This document shows, in pieces, positions 16,056 to 22,595 of a DNA stretch of 64,000 nt. Made by a program: the position numbers and the translations under genes. Under the pieces are notes generated by a model. That model searched no databases. It was not told where the DNA came from and worked only from the letters and a program-made list of their open reading frames with translations. The first letter of the stretch is position 1. Every line of letters starts with the position of its first letter. Source of the stretch: Pseudogemmobacter faecipullorum (GTDB lineage: Bacteria > Pseudomonadota > Alphaproteobacteria > Rhodobacterales > Rhodobacteraceae); NCBI RefSeq assembly GCF_020539525.1, contig NZ_JACDXX010000020.1, positions 1-64,000 of the forward strand, given 5' to 3'.

Positions 16056-16595
16056 TCAGAGCCCGCCTTTGACAACCTGGGTGAATTCCAGTTCCACGGG
16101 CGTTGCGCGCCCGAAGATCGAGACCGAAACCTTCAGGCGGCTTGCGAGCTCATCAACTTCTTCGACCATACCGTCAAAGCCCTCGAACGGGCCGTCGGTA
16201 ACTTTAACCTTCTCACCAATCTCGAAGCGGATCAGGTTGCGCGGCGCGACCTCGCCCTTCTCGGCGGTGCGGTTCAGCATATTGTTCACTTCGGCATCGC
16301 GCATCGGCATCGGCTTGCCCTGCGGGCCGAGGAAGCCGGTCACCCGGTTGATCGACGAGATCAGGTGATAGCCGCGCGAGGTCATTTCCATATGCACCAG
16401 CACATAGCCCGGCATGAAGCGACGCTCAGAGGTCACTTTCTTGCCACGACGAATCTCGATCACCTCTTCGGTGGGGACCAGAACTTCGTCGATTTCTTCC
16501 TGCAGACTGGCCTCTTCCACAGCCGTGCGGATCTGCTCAGCCACCTTTTTCTCGAAATTCGAGAGGACGCTCACAGAATACCAGCGTTTTGCCAT
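16056..16595 (-). CDS. nusG: Transcription termination/antitermination factor NusG
   Basis: 179-residue elongation factor binding RNA polymerase, Rho and ribosomal protein S10. The N-terminal NGN domain starts MAKRWYSVSVLSNFEKKVAEQ and the C-terminal KOW domain includes EKVKVTDGPFEGFDGMVEEV. The spacing to secE is unusually long (252 bp) and contains a terminator-like hairpin, so a separate promoter for nusG is likely. Confidence 0.98.
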   Translation of the reverse strand: MAKRWYSVSVLSNFEKKVAEQIRTAVEEASLQEEIDEVLVPTEEVIEIRRGKKVTSERRFMPGYVLVHMEMTSRGYHLISSINRVTGFLGPQGKPMPMRDAEVNNMLNRTAEKGEVAPRNLIRFEIGEKVKVTDGPFEGFDGMVEEVDELASRLKVSVSIFGRATPVELEFTQVVKGGL

Positions 16596-16668
16596 GGTCT
16601 CGATTCCACTTTCTGCCTGGGGACGGCAAGCCGCCCTTTATGCACCTTTTCCGGAGTGTTTTCCGGAA

Positions 16669-16702
16669 CAAAAAACAGCGCGCACCCCGAATCGATGCGC
16701 GC
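16669..16702 (-). terminator. Terminator-like hairpin between secE and nusG
   Basis: On the minus strand GCGCGCA (16702-16696) pairs with TGCGCGC (16684-16678) around an 11-nt loop and is followed after two bases by a run of six T. A second, smaller inverted repeat (TTCCGGA / TCCGGAA) lies just downstream at 16649-16668. The position inside the usual secE-nusG operon is unexpected. Confidence 0.7.
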
Positions 16703-16847
16703 CGGTCCTGCTGCTCTCCGCGGGGATTACCGGCTAGGCCGCTGCGGATCAAGCCTAAACCGAGCCGCAAGGCCGGTCAGGCCCCCTCCTCCGGCGCCCT
16801 GCCCCACCCGGGACAGACCTGCAACCTCAGGCCGGGGAGAGGGGCAG

Positions 16848-17039
16848 TTACGCGCCGATGACCAGATTCAGCCCGGTGCGGATCGCATAATCCACAAGGC
16901 TGAAGAAGGTCGCAAACAGCGCTGCCAGGATGAACACCATGACCGTCGTCAGAACCACTTCGCGGCGCTTGGGCCAGTGGATCTTCGCGACTTCGCCACG
17001 AACCTGCTGAATGAACTGAAGAGGATTAATCGCGGCCAT
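16848..17039 (-). CDS. secE: Preprotein translocase subunit SecE
   Basis: 63-residue inner-membrane subunit of the SecYEG channel. The start at 17039 gives MAAINPLQFIQQVRGEVAKI; the frame extends further upstream but that part is not family-like. The conserved amphipathic segment VRGEVAKIHWPKRRE precedes the single membrane helix (VVLTTVMVFILAALFATFF). tRNA-Trp normally lies directly upstream; here the prophage end (attL) takes its place 167 bp upstream. A weak candidate promoter TTGTGT-17 bp-TATCTG lies in that 167 bp. Confidence 0.95.
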   Translation of the reverse strand: MAAINPLQFIQQVRGEVAKIHWPKRREVVLTTVMVFILAALFATFFSLVDYAIRTGLNLVIGA

Positions 17040-17206
17040 TTTGCCTGTCCGTTGTTCTGGTCGGGTGCTGACCGAAGCCAGATACGGGTTTACCCCCGGA
17101 AACACAACCCCGCACACCCTGCCCTGCGGCATCGGCCGAAGCAAGGCATCCGGTGACGCAGCCCGCATTTGCGTGCACTGGTCAGATCCGGCAATGAAGT
17201 GAGAAA

Positions 17207-17254
17207 TGGCAGGGGCAGCAGGGCTCGAACCCGCGACCTACGGTTTTGGAGACC
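17207..17254. repeat. attL: 48-bp tRNA-Trp 3'-end copy
   Basis: Identical over 48 bp to 58114-58161, from the CCA end through the anticodon. Sequence diverges immediately on both sides (A versus T before it; CCTGTCC versus GTCGCTC after it). It is the stranded 3' end of the original chromosomal gene. The stretch 17255-17349 up to the first phage gene holds nothing recognisable. Confidence 0.95.
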
Positions 17255-17349
17255 CCTGTCCGCCATTGTTTTTATTAAGTTAATCCTCCAAACGGATCAT
17301 AAATCACTAAAGCCGCATCAATGGGTTATGGCTATTTCCCCAACTGGTT

Positions 17350-17553
17350 TTAGCGCCCCATCTCGGCCTGCAGCCGCTCCAGTGCCTCGATCCAGCCGTC
17401 ATAATTGCTGCCAGCCTTCGGGTGCTCATCCCTCATGCGCCGATAAAAGGCGAGCCAGTGCTCAAACTCAGCAACCGGATAGGTGTTCGACCATTGGCTG
17501 CCGGTCAGCGTGAAGGTCTGTGTGTCGGGATTGTATGTGGCAGTCTTTTTCAT
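17350..17553 (-). CDS. Small phage protein, unknown function
   Basis: 67 residues starting MKKTATYNPDTQTFTLTG, soluble, with no recognisable motif. It is the leftmost phage gene, 96 bp from attL, and is separated from the lysis genes by a strong terminator 39 bp upstream of its start. No convincing Shine-Dalgarno sequence is visible. It may be expressed independently or by read-through. Confidence 0.6.
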   Translation of the reverse strand: MKKTATYNPDTQTFTLTGSQWSNTYPVAEFEHWLAFYRRMRDEHPKAGSNYDGWIEALERLQAEMGR

Positions 17554-17591
17554 GGCACCGCTCTATGCCCGATTGCCCCCGGCTGAAACGT

Positions 17592-17623
17592 AAAAAGAAC
17601 GCCCCCAGCCGAAGCCAGGGGCG
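17592..17623 (-). terminator. Strong terminator at the end of the phage late operon
   Basis: Minus-strand stem of ten pairs closed by a stable UUCG tetraloop (stem 17623-17600) and followed by TTCTTTTT. It lies 18 bp after the stop of the holin-like gene. Confidence 0.88.
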
Positions 17624-17640
17624 GGTGATGTGCCGGGGGC

Positions 17641-17901
17641 CTACTGCCACCAACCCCAGAACCGCAGCCGGTAATTCGGCGCCAGACGCTCACGCCACGC
17701 CAGCACGACCGAGACCGCTCCGACGATCTGCATGATGCCCTCGATGGTCTCAGGCTCACCCGCCCAAGCCACCGGCAGGCCGAGCTGCGGCCCGACCATG
17801 GCGACGATTGCGAGCAAGGTCAGCCAGAACGAGCGCGCGGCCCAGAACGGCAGAGCGGGCAGCACATCGCCCATGTGGAGGTTCGTTCCATTGTTCGCCA
17901 T
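17641..17901 (-). CDS. Holin-like small membrane protein
   Basis: 86 residues from the ATG at 17901, chosen because AGGAGG lies 6-11 nt upstream; an in-frame start 15 codons earlier lacks this. Two hydrophobic segments are seen (FWLTLLAIVAMVGPQLGL and TIEGIMQIVGAVSVVLAW) followed by a charged Arg/Trp-rich C terminus. Size, topology and position directly after the endolysin gene suggest a holin that permeabilises the inner membrane at lysis. No specific holin family was recognised. Confidence 0.6.
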   Translation of the reverse strand: MANNGTNLHMGDVLPALPFWAARSFWLTLLAIVAMVGPQLGLPVAWAGEPETIEGIMQIVGAVSVVLAWRERLAPNYRLRFWGWWQ

Positions 17902-17903
17902 GA

Positions 17904-18536
17904 TCAGGCCTCCTTGAGCCATTTCGGGACATTGAAGCCGGGGCACGCCTTCGCAGCGTACTGGTTATGCCCCGAGATTTTGGTGATGCCGGTCCGGCCA
18001 CTGATGGCCGCGATCAGCTGGCGCAGCGCCAGATCCTGCGCTTTGGTGAAGTGCCGGGCGAACAGGTCGCCCTCAGCCGAGCCGTGACCGCCGATCAGGC
18101 AGATGCCGATGGTTCCGGCGTTATGGCCAGAGACATGCGAGCCGATCTCATGCTCGCCCCGCCCGGCCGTGACTGAGCCGTCGCGGTCGATGAGCCAGTG
18201 ATATCCGATGTTTTTCCAGCCATTTCCCTCGACGTGCCAGCGGCGGATCTCGGCCCGCTTTTCGGCGAGGCTGCGGTCTTTCATCCACTCAGGCCGGGTG
18301 GCGCTGCAATGGACGATGATCTCGCGGACAGGATGCCCGGCGCTGCCCTGATGGATCATCGCGCCGGGTCTGGTCTGCGCTGGCTTCACCGGTGCAGTGA
18401 CAGGCTTGCCAGCTGCCGCCAGCAGGCTCTGAAGCGCGCTGGCAGTCTTCGGCCCCCAGAGGCCGTCAGCGGGGCCAGGGTCATGCCCCAGCCCCTTCAG
18501 GCCGGTCTGTACCAGACTCATGCTCTCGCGGCTCAT
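17904..18536 (-). CDS. Endolysin: N-acetylmuramoyl-L-alanine amidase with N-terminal wall-binding domain
   Basis: 210 residues. Residues ~5-42 (VQTGLKGLGHDPGPADGLWG) resemble a peptidoglycan_binding_1 repeat. Residues ~70-205 are a type-2 amidase domain (PGRP/T7-lysozyme fold) with likely zinc ligands His in IIVHCSATRP, His in GHNQYAAKACPGF and the Cys of the same motif, plus the conserved GYHWLIDRDG and HNAGTIGICLIGG. It cleaves the amide bond between MurNAc and L-Ala. There is no signal peptide, so release depends on a holin. Overlaps the upstream lipoprotein stop by ATGA. Confidence 0.92.
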   Translation of the reverse strand: MSRESMSLVQTGLKGLGHDPGPADGLWGPKTASALQSLLAAAGKPVTAPVKPAQTRPGAMIHQGSAGHPVREIIVHCSATRPEWMKDRSLAEKRAEIRRWHVEGNGWKNIGYHWLIDRDGSVTAGRGEHEIGSHVSGHNAGTIGICLIGGHGSAEGDLFARHFTKAQDLALRQLIAAISGRTGITKISGHNQYAAKACPGFNVPKWLKEA

Positions 18537-18676
18537 TGCGCAACCCCCGCAGCAGCCTGCCGGGCGGCGTCGGCGGCGATGGTCGCCAGATCGGCGGCGC
18601 GGTTGATCTGCTCAGGGGTGAGCTGGTCGCAGGCCGAGAGAGCGATCAGGGCTGCGAGAATGGCGAGTGCTTTCAT
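18533..18676 (-). CDS. Small phage lipoprotein, possible Rz1-like outer spanin
   Basis: 47 residues: MKALAILAALIALSACDQL at the N terminus is a signal peptide with lipobox LSAC, and the mature part is a short Ala-rich helix. RBS GAGAACC precedes the ATG at 18676 weakly; the stop overlaps the endolysin start (ATGA). A small lipoprotein within a lysis cassette fits an outer-membrane spanin subunit, though spanins usually have a proline-rich mature part, which is absent here. Alternative: a generic phage lipoprotein. Confidence 0.6.
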   Translation of the reverse strand: MKALAILAALIALSACDQLTPEQINRAADLATIAADAARQAAAGVAQ

Positions 18677-18691
18677 GGCGGTTCTCCATAT

Positions 18692-18716
18692 GAAAAAGCC
18701 CCGCACGCTGGCGGGG
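18692..18716 (-). terminator. Intergenic hairpin with T-run upstream of the lipoprotein gene
   Basis: Minus-strand CCCCGC/GCGGGG stem followed by TTTTT, 16 bp upstream of the ATG at 18676. The region 18717-18865 has a further strong inverted repeat at 18838-18865 (CGCCCCGGG / CCCGGGGCG) and no supported gene. Confidence 0.7.
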
Positions 18717-18865
18717 TCATAGGCACGATTGCCTAACGGGTTTCGGGGGATTGGCCGGGCTCAACCGGCGGGGTAAATCTGCTGGCCGCGGGCGAGGGAC
18801 GCCCTGCTTTTTTCATCCGTACATTTTAACGAGTGCGCCCCGGGTAGAGCGAGCCCGGGGCGTTT

Positions 18866-19162
18866 TTACTTCGTCTCCAGCAGCCGCTCGATCCGGGATA
18901 GGGTTGCAGAAATGGACCGCAGATCGGACGCCTGCCCCGCGATGGTCAGCTCGGCGGTGCGCAGGCGGCCCTCACGCCCGGCGGCATCAGACCGGATAGC
19001 TGCGACCTCGGTGGCGAAGAAAGCCTCGATCCGCTGCTGGTCCGCCGCGAGCTTGCGCAGATCGGCCTGGATCCAGATCACCGCGCAGAGGGCTGAGACA
19101 AACATCGCCCCGGCTGTGAGGAAATGGCCCGCGTTGATCGTGCCGTCATATTTGAGAGCCAT
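18866..19162 (-). CDS. Membrane-anchored coiled-coil protein, possible inner-membrane spanin or holin partner
   Basis: 98 residues with one N-terminal membrane helix (FLTAGAMFVSALCAVIWIQ) followed by a long helical, charged segment to the end (RIEAFFATEVAAI...SRIERLLETK). GGAGG precedes the ATG at 19162. The N-in, helical-periplasm topology is that of i-spanins (Rz), and a small lipoprotein gene follows downstream, but the two are not nested as in lambda. Function is inferred from topology and place only. Confidence 0.55.
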   Translation of the reverse strand: MALKYDGTINAGHFLTAGAMFVSALCAVIWIQADLRKLAADQQRIEAFFATEVAAIRSDAAGREGRLRTAELTIAGQASDLRSISATLSRIERLLETK

Positions 19163-19179
19163 AGCGCCTCCTGCGCATG

Positions 19180-19202
19180 AAAAAGCCCGCGCGAGGCGGG
19201 CT
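19180..19202 (-). terminator. Intergenic hairpin with T-run
   Basis: Minus-strand AGCCCGC/GCGGGCT stem with 5-nt loop followed by TTTTC, 18 bp upstream of the ATG at 19162 and 24 bp downstream of the preceding gene. Confidence 0.75.
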
Positions 19203-19225
19203 GAGATGGTGCGGTGAGCCAGTCG

Positions 19226-19603
19226 TCAGGCGGGAAGGCTGACCCCAAGAACGACCAGCGCCGCGGTCACATCGCCACCGATCACAACCGCGATGCGATC
19301 TGGCATGGCGTAGGGCTCTGCCTCCAACTCGGTCGGCTGCCAGACCGCGACCAGCGCCTGTGCTCGGGTGGCCGCTTCCATGTCAGCGCCCCATTCCGGC
19401 TCATGCAGGGGAGCGAGGGCAGCCTCCGCATAGCCATCAGCGACCATCCCAGACGCAACGCGGTAGAGCGCGCCATCACCGCCTTGCATCAGCGCCCCAT
19501 CGTGGAAAGTCTGCTCATCTGCAGGGCCATATCCAGTAGCGCGGGCGAATTGGGAGGCATCCGCCAGATGCGCCACCGGGCAGGCAATGGTGATCCTGAT
19601 CAT
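19226..19603 (-). CDS. Phage protein, unknown function (tail-tip region)
   Basis: 125 residues starting MIRITIACPVAHLADASQFA, mixed alpha/beta composition, no recognised domain. ATGA overlap with the preceding concanavalin-like gene suggests co-translation. The C-terminal half (PYAMPDRIAVVIGGDVTAAL) is hydrophobic but too short to call a membrane helix confidently. Position suggests a structural or host-recognition accessory. Confidence 0.65.
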   Translation of the reverse strand: MIRITIACPVAHLADASQFARATGYGPADEQTFHDGALMQGGDGALYRVASGMVADGYAEAALAPLHEPEWGADMEAATRAQALVAVWQPTELEAEPYAMPDRIAVVIGGDVTAALVVLGVSLPA

Positions 19604-20529
19604 TTATAACGCGCCTCCCAATAAGCGGTAATGCTGGCAATTTCTGCCGCCGAAAACGCGCCCTGACGCAGGATCATGTCGGCTTGACGGGTGGTCATCA
19701 GCGCGTTGACAGGGTTGACCACTGTATCCACCGTCACCGCGCCGAGATGATCGACAAAAGCGCGACCGTATGTTCCGGTGGGAAGCGTGACCGGGAGGCT
19801 GTCGCCGCCATCGTTGAACAGGTGCCAAACGTCCGGAACGCCCGGTTCGGTCACATCGTTTGCAGACGTGACTAACTGCCCACGCGTGGCCATCCCCCCA
19901 ATTTCAAGCTGTAAAAAACCAGCCAATATTTGCCCGGGGGAAACTCCTTGACGCCAGAACTGTACCACAGTGCTCAAGGCCTCGGTAAAGGTCAAAGTCG
20001 TGGTCAACTCTATGCGCCAAATGCTCCCGGAAACGTGCGTAACTCTGTAGGAAGGCATAGAGAAATAGGCGGCAGACGTACTCGGGGATGTGATAATGGG
20101 GGCTTGCCCGGGAACGGGGACATATACTCGGACCGAGGCTCTGTATGACCCAAATACTCCTACAGAAAACTCTATGTTTACATCAAAAGGTGTATTGGTA
20201 TCTATGAGCGCCGACCCAGTAACCGTAGTTCCGGGCGTAATGGACGCACTAATCGTTGCGACGCGTGCCCCATGTGAAGGCAGGGAAACGCTAAACCACC
20301 CGGGGTCTTCCGCCACGGGGGTAGCCACCCCCGAAGATACCGCGCTTAAGGTTGTGTTTATAGCCACGTTCCGCCGCCCGCCCTTCGGCCACCTCACCAG
20401 CGTCGGCCGCGACAGGGCCGTGGCCTGGCTGGCGTCAACAGTCCCAGCCGCCCGCCTGATCAGTCCGACCGGCTGACCCGGCAGGGTTGCAGGGATAGTG
20501 CCAGCCGCGTCTTGAAACATGTGGGTCAT
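19600..20529 (-). CDS. Putative phage fibre/receptor-binding protein
   Basis: 309 residues from the ATG at 20529 (MTHMFQDAAGTIPATLPGQP); GGAG lies about 10 nt upstream. The opening MFQDAAGTIPAT-PGQPVGLI and ATALSRPTLVRWPKG are characteristic of phage and GTA fibre proteins that carry a concanavalin-like carbohydrate-binding module. The Ser/Thr/Val-rich middle looks beta-rich. The base composition at 19960-20250 is lower in GC than the flanks, as is frequent in receptor-binding genes exchanged by recombination. The start overlaps the stop of a 40-residue micro-gene. Confidence 0.65.
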   Translation of the reverse strand: MTHMFQDAAGTIPATLPGQPVGLIRRAAGTVDASQATALSRPTLVRWPKGGRRNVAINTTLSAVSSGVATPVAEDPGWFSVSLPSHGARVATISASITPGTTVTGSALIDTNTPFDVNIEFSVGVFGSYRASVRVYVPVPGQAPIITSPSTSAAYFSMPSYRVTHVSGSIWRIELTTTLTFTEALSTVVQFWRQGVSPGQILAGFLQLEIGGMATRGQLVTSANDVTEPGVPDVWHLFNDGGDSLPVTLPTGTYGRAFVDHLGAVTVDTVVNPVNALMTTRQADMILRQGAFSAAEIASITAYWEARYK

Positions 20530-20648
20530 GATGAAACTCCGTATCCGCCCGACCAGTGCCCGGCCTGCCCCATCGAAAAAAGCGCGGCAGGGCTCCATGC
20601 GGCGCCAATCAGCCCCGCAGAAGTCAGGGAAAGCATGAGCCCCAGCAT
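20526..20648 (-). CDS. 40-residue coupled micro-gene with GHWSGGY motif
   Basis: Encodes 40 residues beginning MLGLMLSLTSAGLIGAA and ending AGHWSGGYGVSS. It starts inside the stop of the spike-base gene (TGATG) and its stop overlaps the next start (ATGA), so it bridges the two genes with no spacing. It shares a WSPAxLFxxGQxGHWSGGY pattern with the 55-residue micro-gene at 20930-21097. In related phage/GTA fibres an equivalent LF-x-GQ-G-W segment precedes the MFQDAAGT module within one protein, so this may be a split N-terminal piece of the fibre. Confidence 0.6.
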   Translation of the reverse strand: MLGLMLSLTSAGLIGAAWSPAALFSMGQAGHWSGGYGVSS

Positions 20649-20914
20649 CACCACCACCCCACGACGATTGCCGTGGTGCCGGTCGCATTGATCCGCCGCG
20701 GCGAGAACGGCAGGATCTGACCGGCGGCCATGGTGTAGCTGATCACCGTACCAGCATCATCGACCAGTGCGACGCTACCGGCAGCCTGGCACATAATCAC
20801 GCGCGGACGCTCGCCGGACACGGCCAGGTCAATCGTATCGCTGGGCGTGATCGTGCGGTGGCGCATGCCGGGCGCAGTGCGGCCAACGGCATGCGAGCGG
20901 AAGGGATCGGACAT
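20648..20914 (-). CDS. Spike base protein (RCAP_Rcc01079-like)
   Basis: 88 residues. The pattern (ITPSDTIDL, then R-x-I near residue 38, a valine-rich sheet, AGQILPFSPRRINATGTTA and a C-terminal hydrophobic/aromatic end) resembles the spike base protein family named after Rhodobacter capsulatus GTA Rcc01079, which attaches head fibres to the capsid. The neighbouring fibre-like genes agree. Assignment is by remembered family pattern, not by a search. Confidence 0.65.
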   Translation of the reverse strand: MSDPFRSHAVGRTAPGMRHRTITPSDTIDLAVSGERPRVIMCQAAGSVALVDDAGTVISYTMAAGQILPFSPRRINATGTTAIVVGWW

Positions 20915-20929
20915 AGCGTTCTCCGTCGA

Positions 20930-21097
20930 TCAAGGGTTGCCTGTGAAAGTGGGGGCGTATCCGCCCGACCAGTGACCCGGCTGCCCGCCGGCAAACAGCC
21001 TGGCCGGCGACCAGTCCCATAGGAGCGCCTCGCCGCGATAAATCCGGGACAGAGGCTGCGCGCCGATGAGAGCGGCGGATACATGGGGCGGGATCAT
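20930..21097 (-). CDS. 55-residue coupled micro-gene with GHWSGGY motif
   Basis: Encodes 55 residues starting MIPPHVSAALIGAQPL and ending with GHWSGGYAPTFTGNP. The ATG at 21097 overlaps the stop of the upstream gene (ATGA). WSPARLFAGGQPGHWSGGY matches WSPAALFSMGQAGHWSGGY of the micro-gene at 20526-20648, so the two are paralogues or exchanged modules. The stop lies 16 bp before the spike-base start. Confidence 0.6.
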   Translation of the reverse strand: MIPPHVSAALIGAQPLSRIYRGEALLWDWSPARLFAGGQPGHWSGGYAPTFTGNP

Positions 21098-21540
21098 GCC
21101 TGCACCACCAGATAGAGGTTTGCAGGATCAGGCGGCGTCAGAGCGTCATACTGCGCCTGTGTCAGCACCACAGTTGCGGCGAGGCCGGGCGGCGGCTTGA
21201 TCAGCAACAGATCCGGCAAGGCGTAGCTCGGCTGATCACCGATTACGAAGTCACCCAGCACCGCATCCCGAGGGATAGTGCCCTGGCTGCGGCACACCTC
21301 GGTCCATCGCGCTGTGGCCCTATAGCTCGTTCCGCGCAGGCCCTCGATATTGGGCCACAGGCCGAAGTCGTCCGGCAGAGACCCATCCTGCTTGAGGGGC
21401 GCTCGCTCTGTTGCTGGCAGCACCACGTCAGCGCCTTCCGTATCAAAGCCGGAGAGCGTGAATGTCACCTCGGCTGCTTTGGCCGGCGCATCGGTCGGCA
21501 GCACCACGCGCCCGGTGATGATCGATTTCGTCAGAGCCAT
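21094..21540 (-). CDS. Putative phage fibre/baseplate protein
   Basis: 148 residues from the ATG at 21540 (MALTKSIITGRVVLPTDAPA). The N-terminal half looks like a small beta-sandwich with a GxVVLPTDAPAK start as in carboxypeptidase-regulatory-like domains. The C terminus VVLTQAQYDALTPPDPANLY is a widespread motif of tail fibre and upper-fibre proteins. Probably part of the distal tail or head spike; exact role unknown. Confidence 0.6.
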   Translation of the reverse strand: MALTKSIITGRVVLPTDAPAKAAEVTFTLSGFDTEGADVVLPATERAPLKQDGSLPDDFGLWPNIEGLRGTSYRATARWTEVCRSQGTIPRDAVLGDFVIGDQPSYALPDLLLIKPPPGLAATVVLTQAQYDALTPPDPANLYLVVQA

Positions 21541-21556
21541 GCGGTCGCTCCAAATG

Positions 21557-21579
21557 CAAAAGGCCCGCACGAGGCGGGC
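21557..21579 (-). terminator. Intergenic hairpin with T-run
   Basis: Minus-strand GCCCGC/GCGGGC stem with 5-nt loop followed by CTTTTG, 17 bp upstream of the ATG at 21540 and 24 bp after the preceding stop. Confidence 0.7.
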
Positions 21580-21603
21580 GGGATCGGTGAAATGTCGGGG
21601 GGA

Positions 21604-22008
21604 TCAGGCTGTGATCAGCGCGGCGGCCCGAAAGAGGTCGTCCACTTGATCGGAGGTCAGATCGAGGGCCTCGGCAATGGCCGCGATGGTCGGGCTGTCG
21701 CGCCGCCATTCGGTGGCCTTGTCCCAGGCGATGACCGCGGCGGGGCCGAATGCGGCAACGGCAAGCTCAGCATCTGCGAGCAGGCCGGCATCGAGCAGCG
21801 CCATGTGCGCCTGATATGGGGAGATGACCGCCGGGACCGGCTGCGGTTCCACCTGCTGGCCCGGCAGGATCTCTGAAAGATCAGCCACTCGCGGCAGAGG
21901 GCCAGCAGCCACAGCCGCGTCAAAAACCGCACCGCGCCGCAAGACCCGGACATGGGGGCCGATCACCTCAATGACGGCGGTGCGCTCGTCGTTCGCCCAA
22001 TAGTTCAC
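21604..22008 (-). CDS. Tail-fibre-assembly-like phage protein
   Basis: 134 residues. The N-terminal half has a WANDERTAVIEVIGP start, the C-terminal half contains YQAHMALLDAGLLADAELAVA and a following TEWRRDSPTIAAIAEAL. This C-terminal helical unit is common in phage genes beside fibres that are annotated as fibre assembly or unknown. ATGA overlap with the upstream gene. Chaperone role is inferred from context. Confidence 0.55.
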   Translation of the reverse strand: MNYWANDERTAVIEVIGPHVRVLRRGAVFDAAVAAGPLPRVADLSEILPGQQVEPQPVPAVISPYQAHMALLDAGLLADAELAVAAFGPAAVIAWDKATEWRRDSPTIAAIAEALDLTSDQVDDLFRAAALITA

Positions 22009-22595
22009 AGGGCAGCCCTCCTGTATGCGCTGACCGGGGTGTAAGCGTTGGATGCCGAAAGAATGATATCGCTCGTCGAGCCTGTGGCAGCGGATCCTGA
22101 AACCCGTGTCTGCAGCTCAATTACGTCATCAGGATCAATGTCCAGGTCCACCGAACGATTCGCCCCTGCTCCTCCAGTACTGACGGTCCATGCTGCAACT
22201 TCCGCGCCATTGATCATAACGCGCGAATACACCGTGGCGGTGCCAGATGATGTGCTGCCTGCATGTTGAAATTTAAGCCGGACCGATCCAGAGAAGGTTT
22301 TGATCGTCCAGCGTTTAGCCATGACAAAGCTGGTTGATGAGGTCGAAGAGACTCCCGCGACGGGCCGCGCCCCATAGGCAATCTCATGAGCATCGCTGGC
22401 GACGACTGCCAGAACCTCCAGCCCCTCATTGTCTGTGGCTAAGGCTTCTCCGGTGATCCTGGGGGCATTGGGGGCGCCTTGGGCGAGCGCAACCACGTTG
22501 CGGAACCAGCGCTCAAAGTGGCCCGAGGTGGCAGCTGCGCCAACCTCATATTCCTCAGGGGTCCAGCCGCCCCAGTCAGTAGGTGGAAAGCTCAT
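22005..22595 (-). CDS. Phage structural protein, unknown function
   Basis: 196 residues. Residues 1-40 are aromatic and charged (TDWGGWTPEEYEVG), the rest is Ser/Thr/Val-rich and beta-like. It is coupled to the tail hub gene (TGATG) and to the next gene (ATGA), placing it at the tail tip. GC content drops at 22050-22330 relative to neighbours. No named domain recognised. Confidence 0.6.
   Translation of the reverse strand: MSFPPTDWGGWTPEEYEVGAAATSGHFERWFRNVVALAQGAPNAPRITGEALATDNEGLEVLAVVASDAHEIAYGARPVAGVSSTSSTSFVMAKRWTIKTFSGSVRLKFQHAGSTSSGTATVYSRVMINGAEVAAWTVSTGGAGANRSVDLDIDPDDVIELQTRVSGSAATGSTSDIILSASNAYTPVSAYRRAAL

Noticed and set aside
17207-17254. A second tRNA-Trp gene at the left end
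   Set aside because: Only the 3' part is present; after the anticodon the sequence departs from a tRNA and no 5' half can pair with it. It is attL.
18735-18823. A 27-codon minus-strand frame starting MKKAGRPSPAAS
   Set aside because: It lies between two hairpins and has no RBS; it may be a remnant of a longer gene, but nothing supports expression.
20648-20914. Gene transfer agent cluster, suggested by the GTA-like spike base protein
   Set aside because: The element has its own attachment sites, repressor, replication and integrase genes, all absent from GTA clusters; the spike proteins are shared with true phages.
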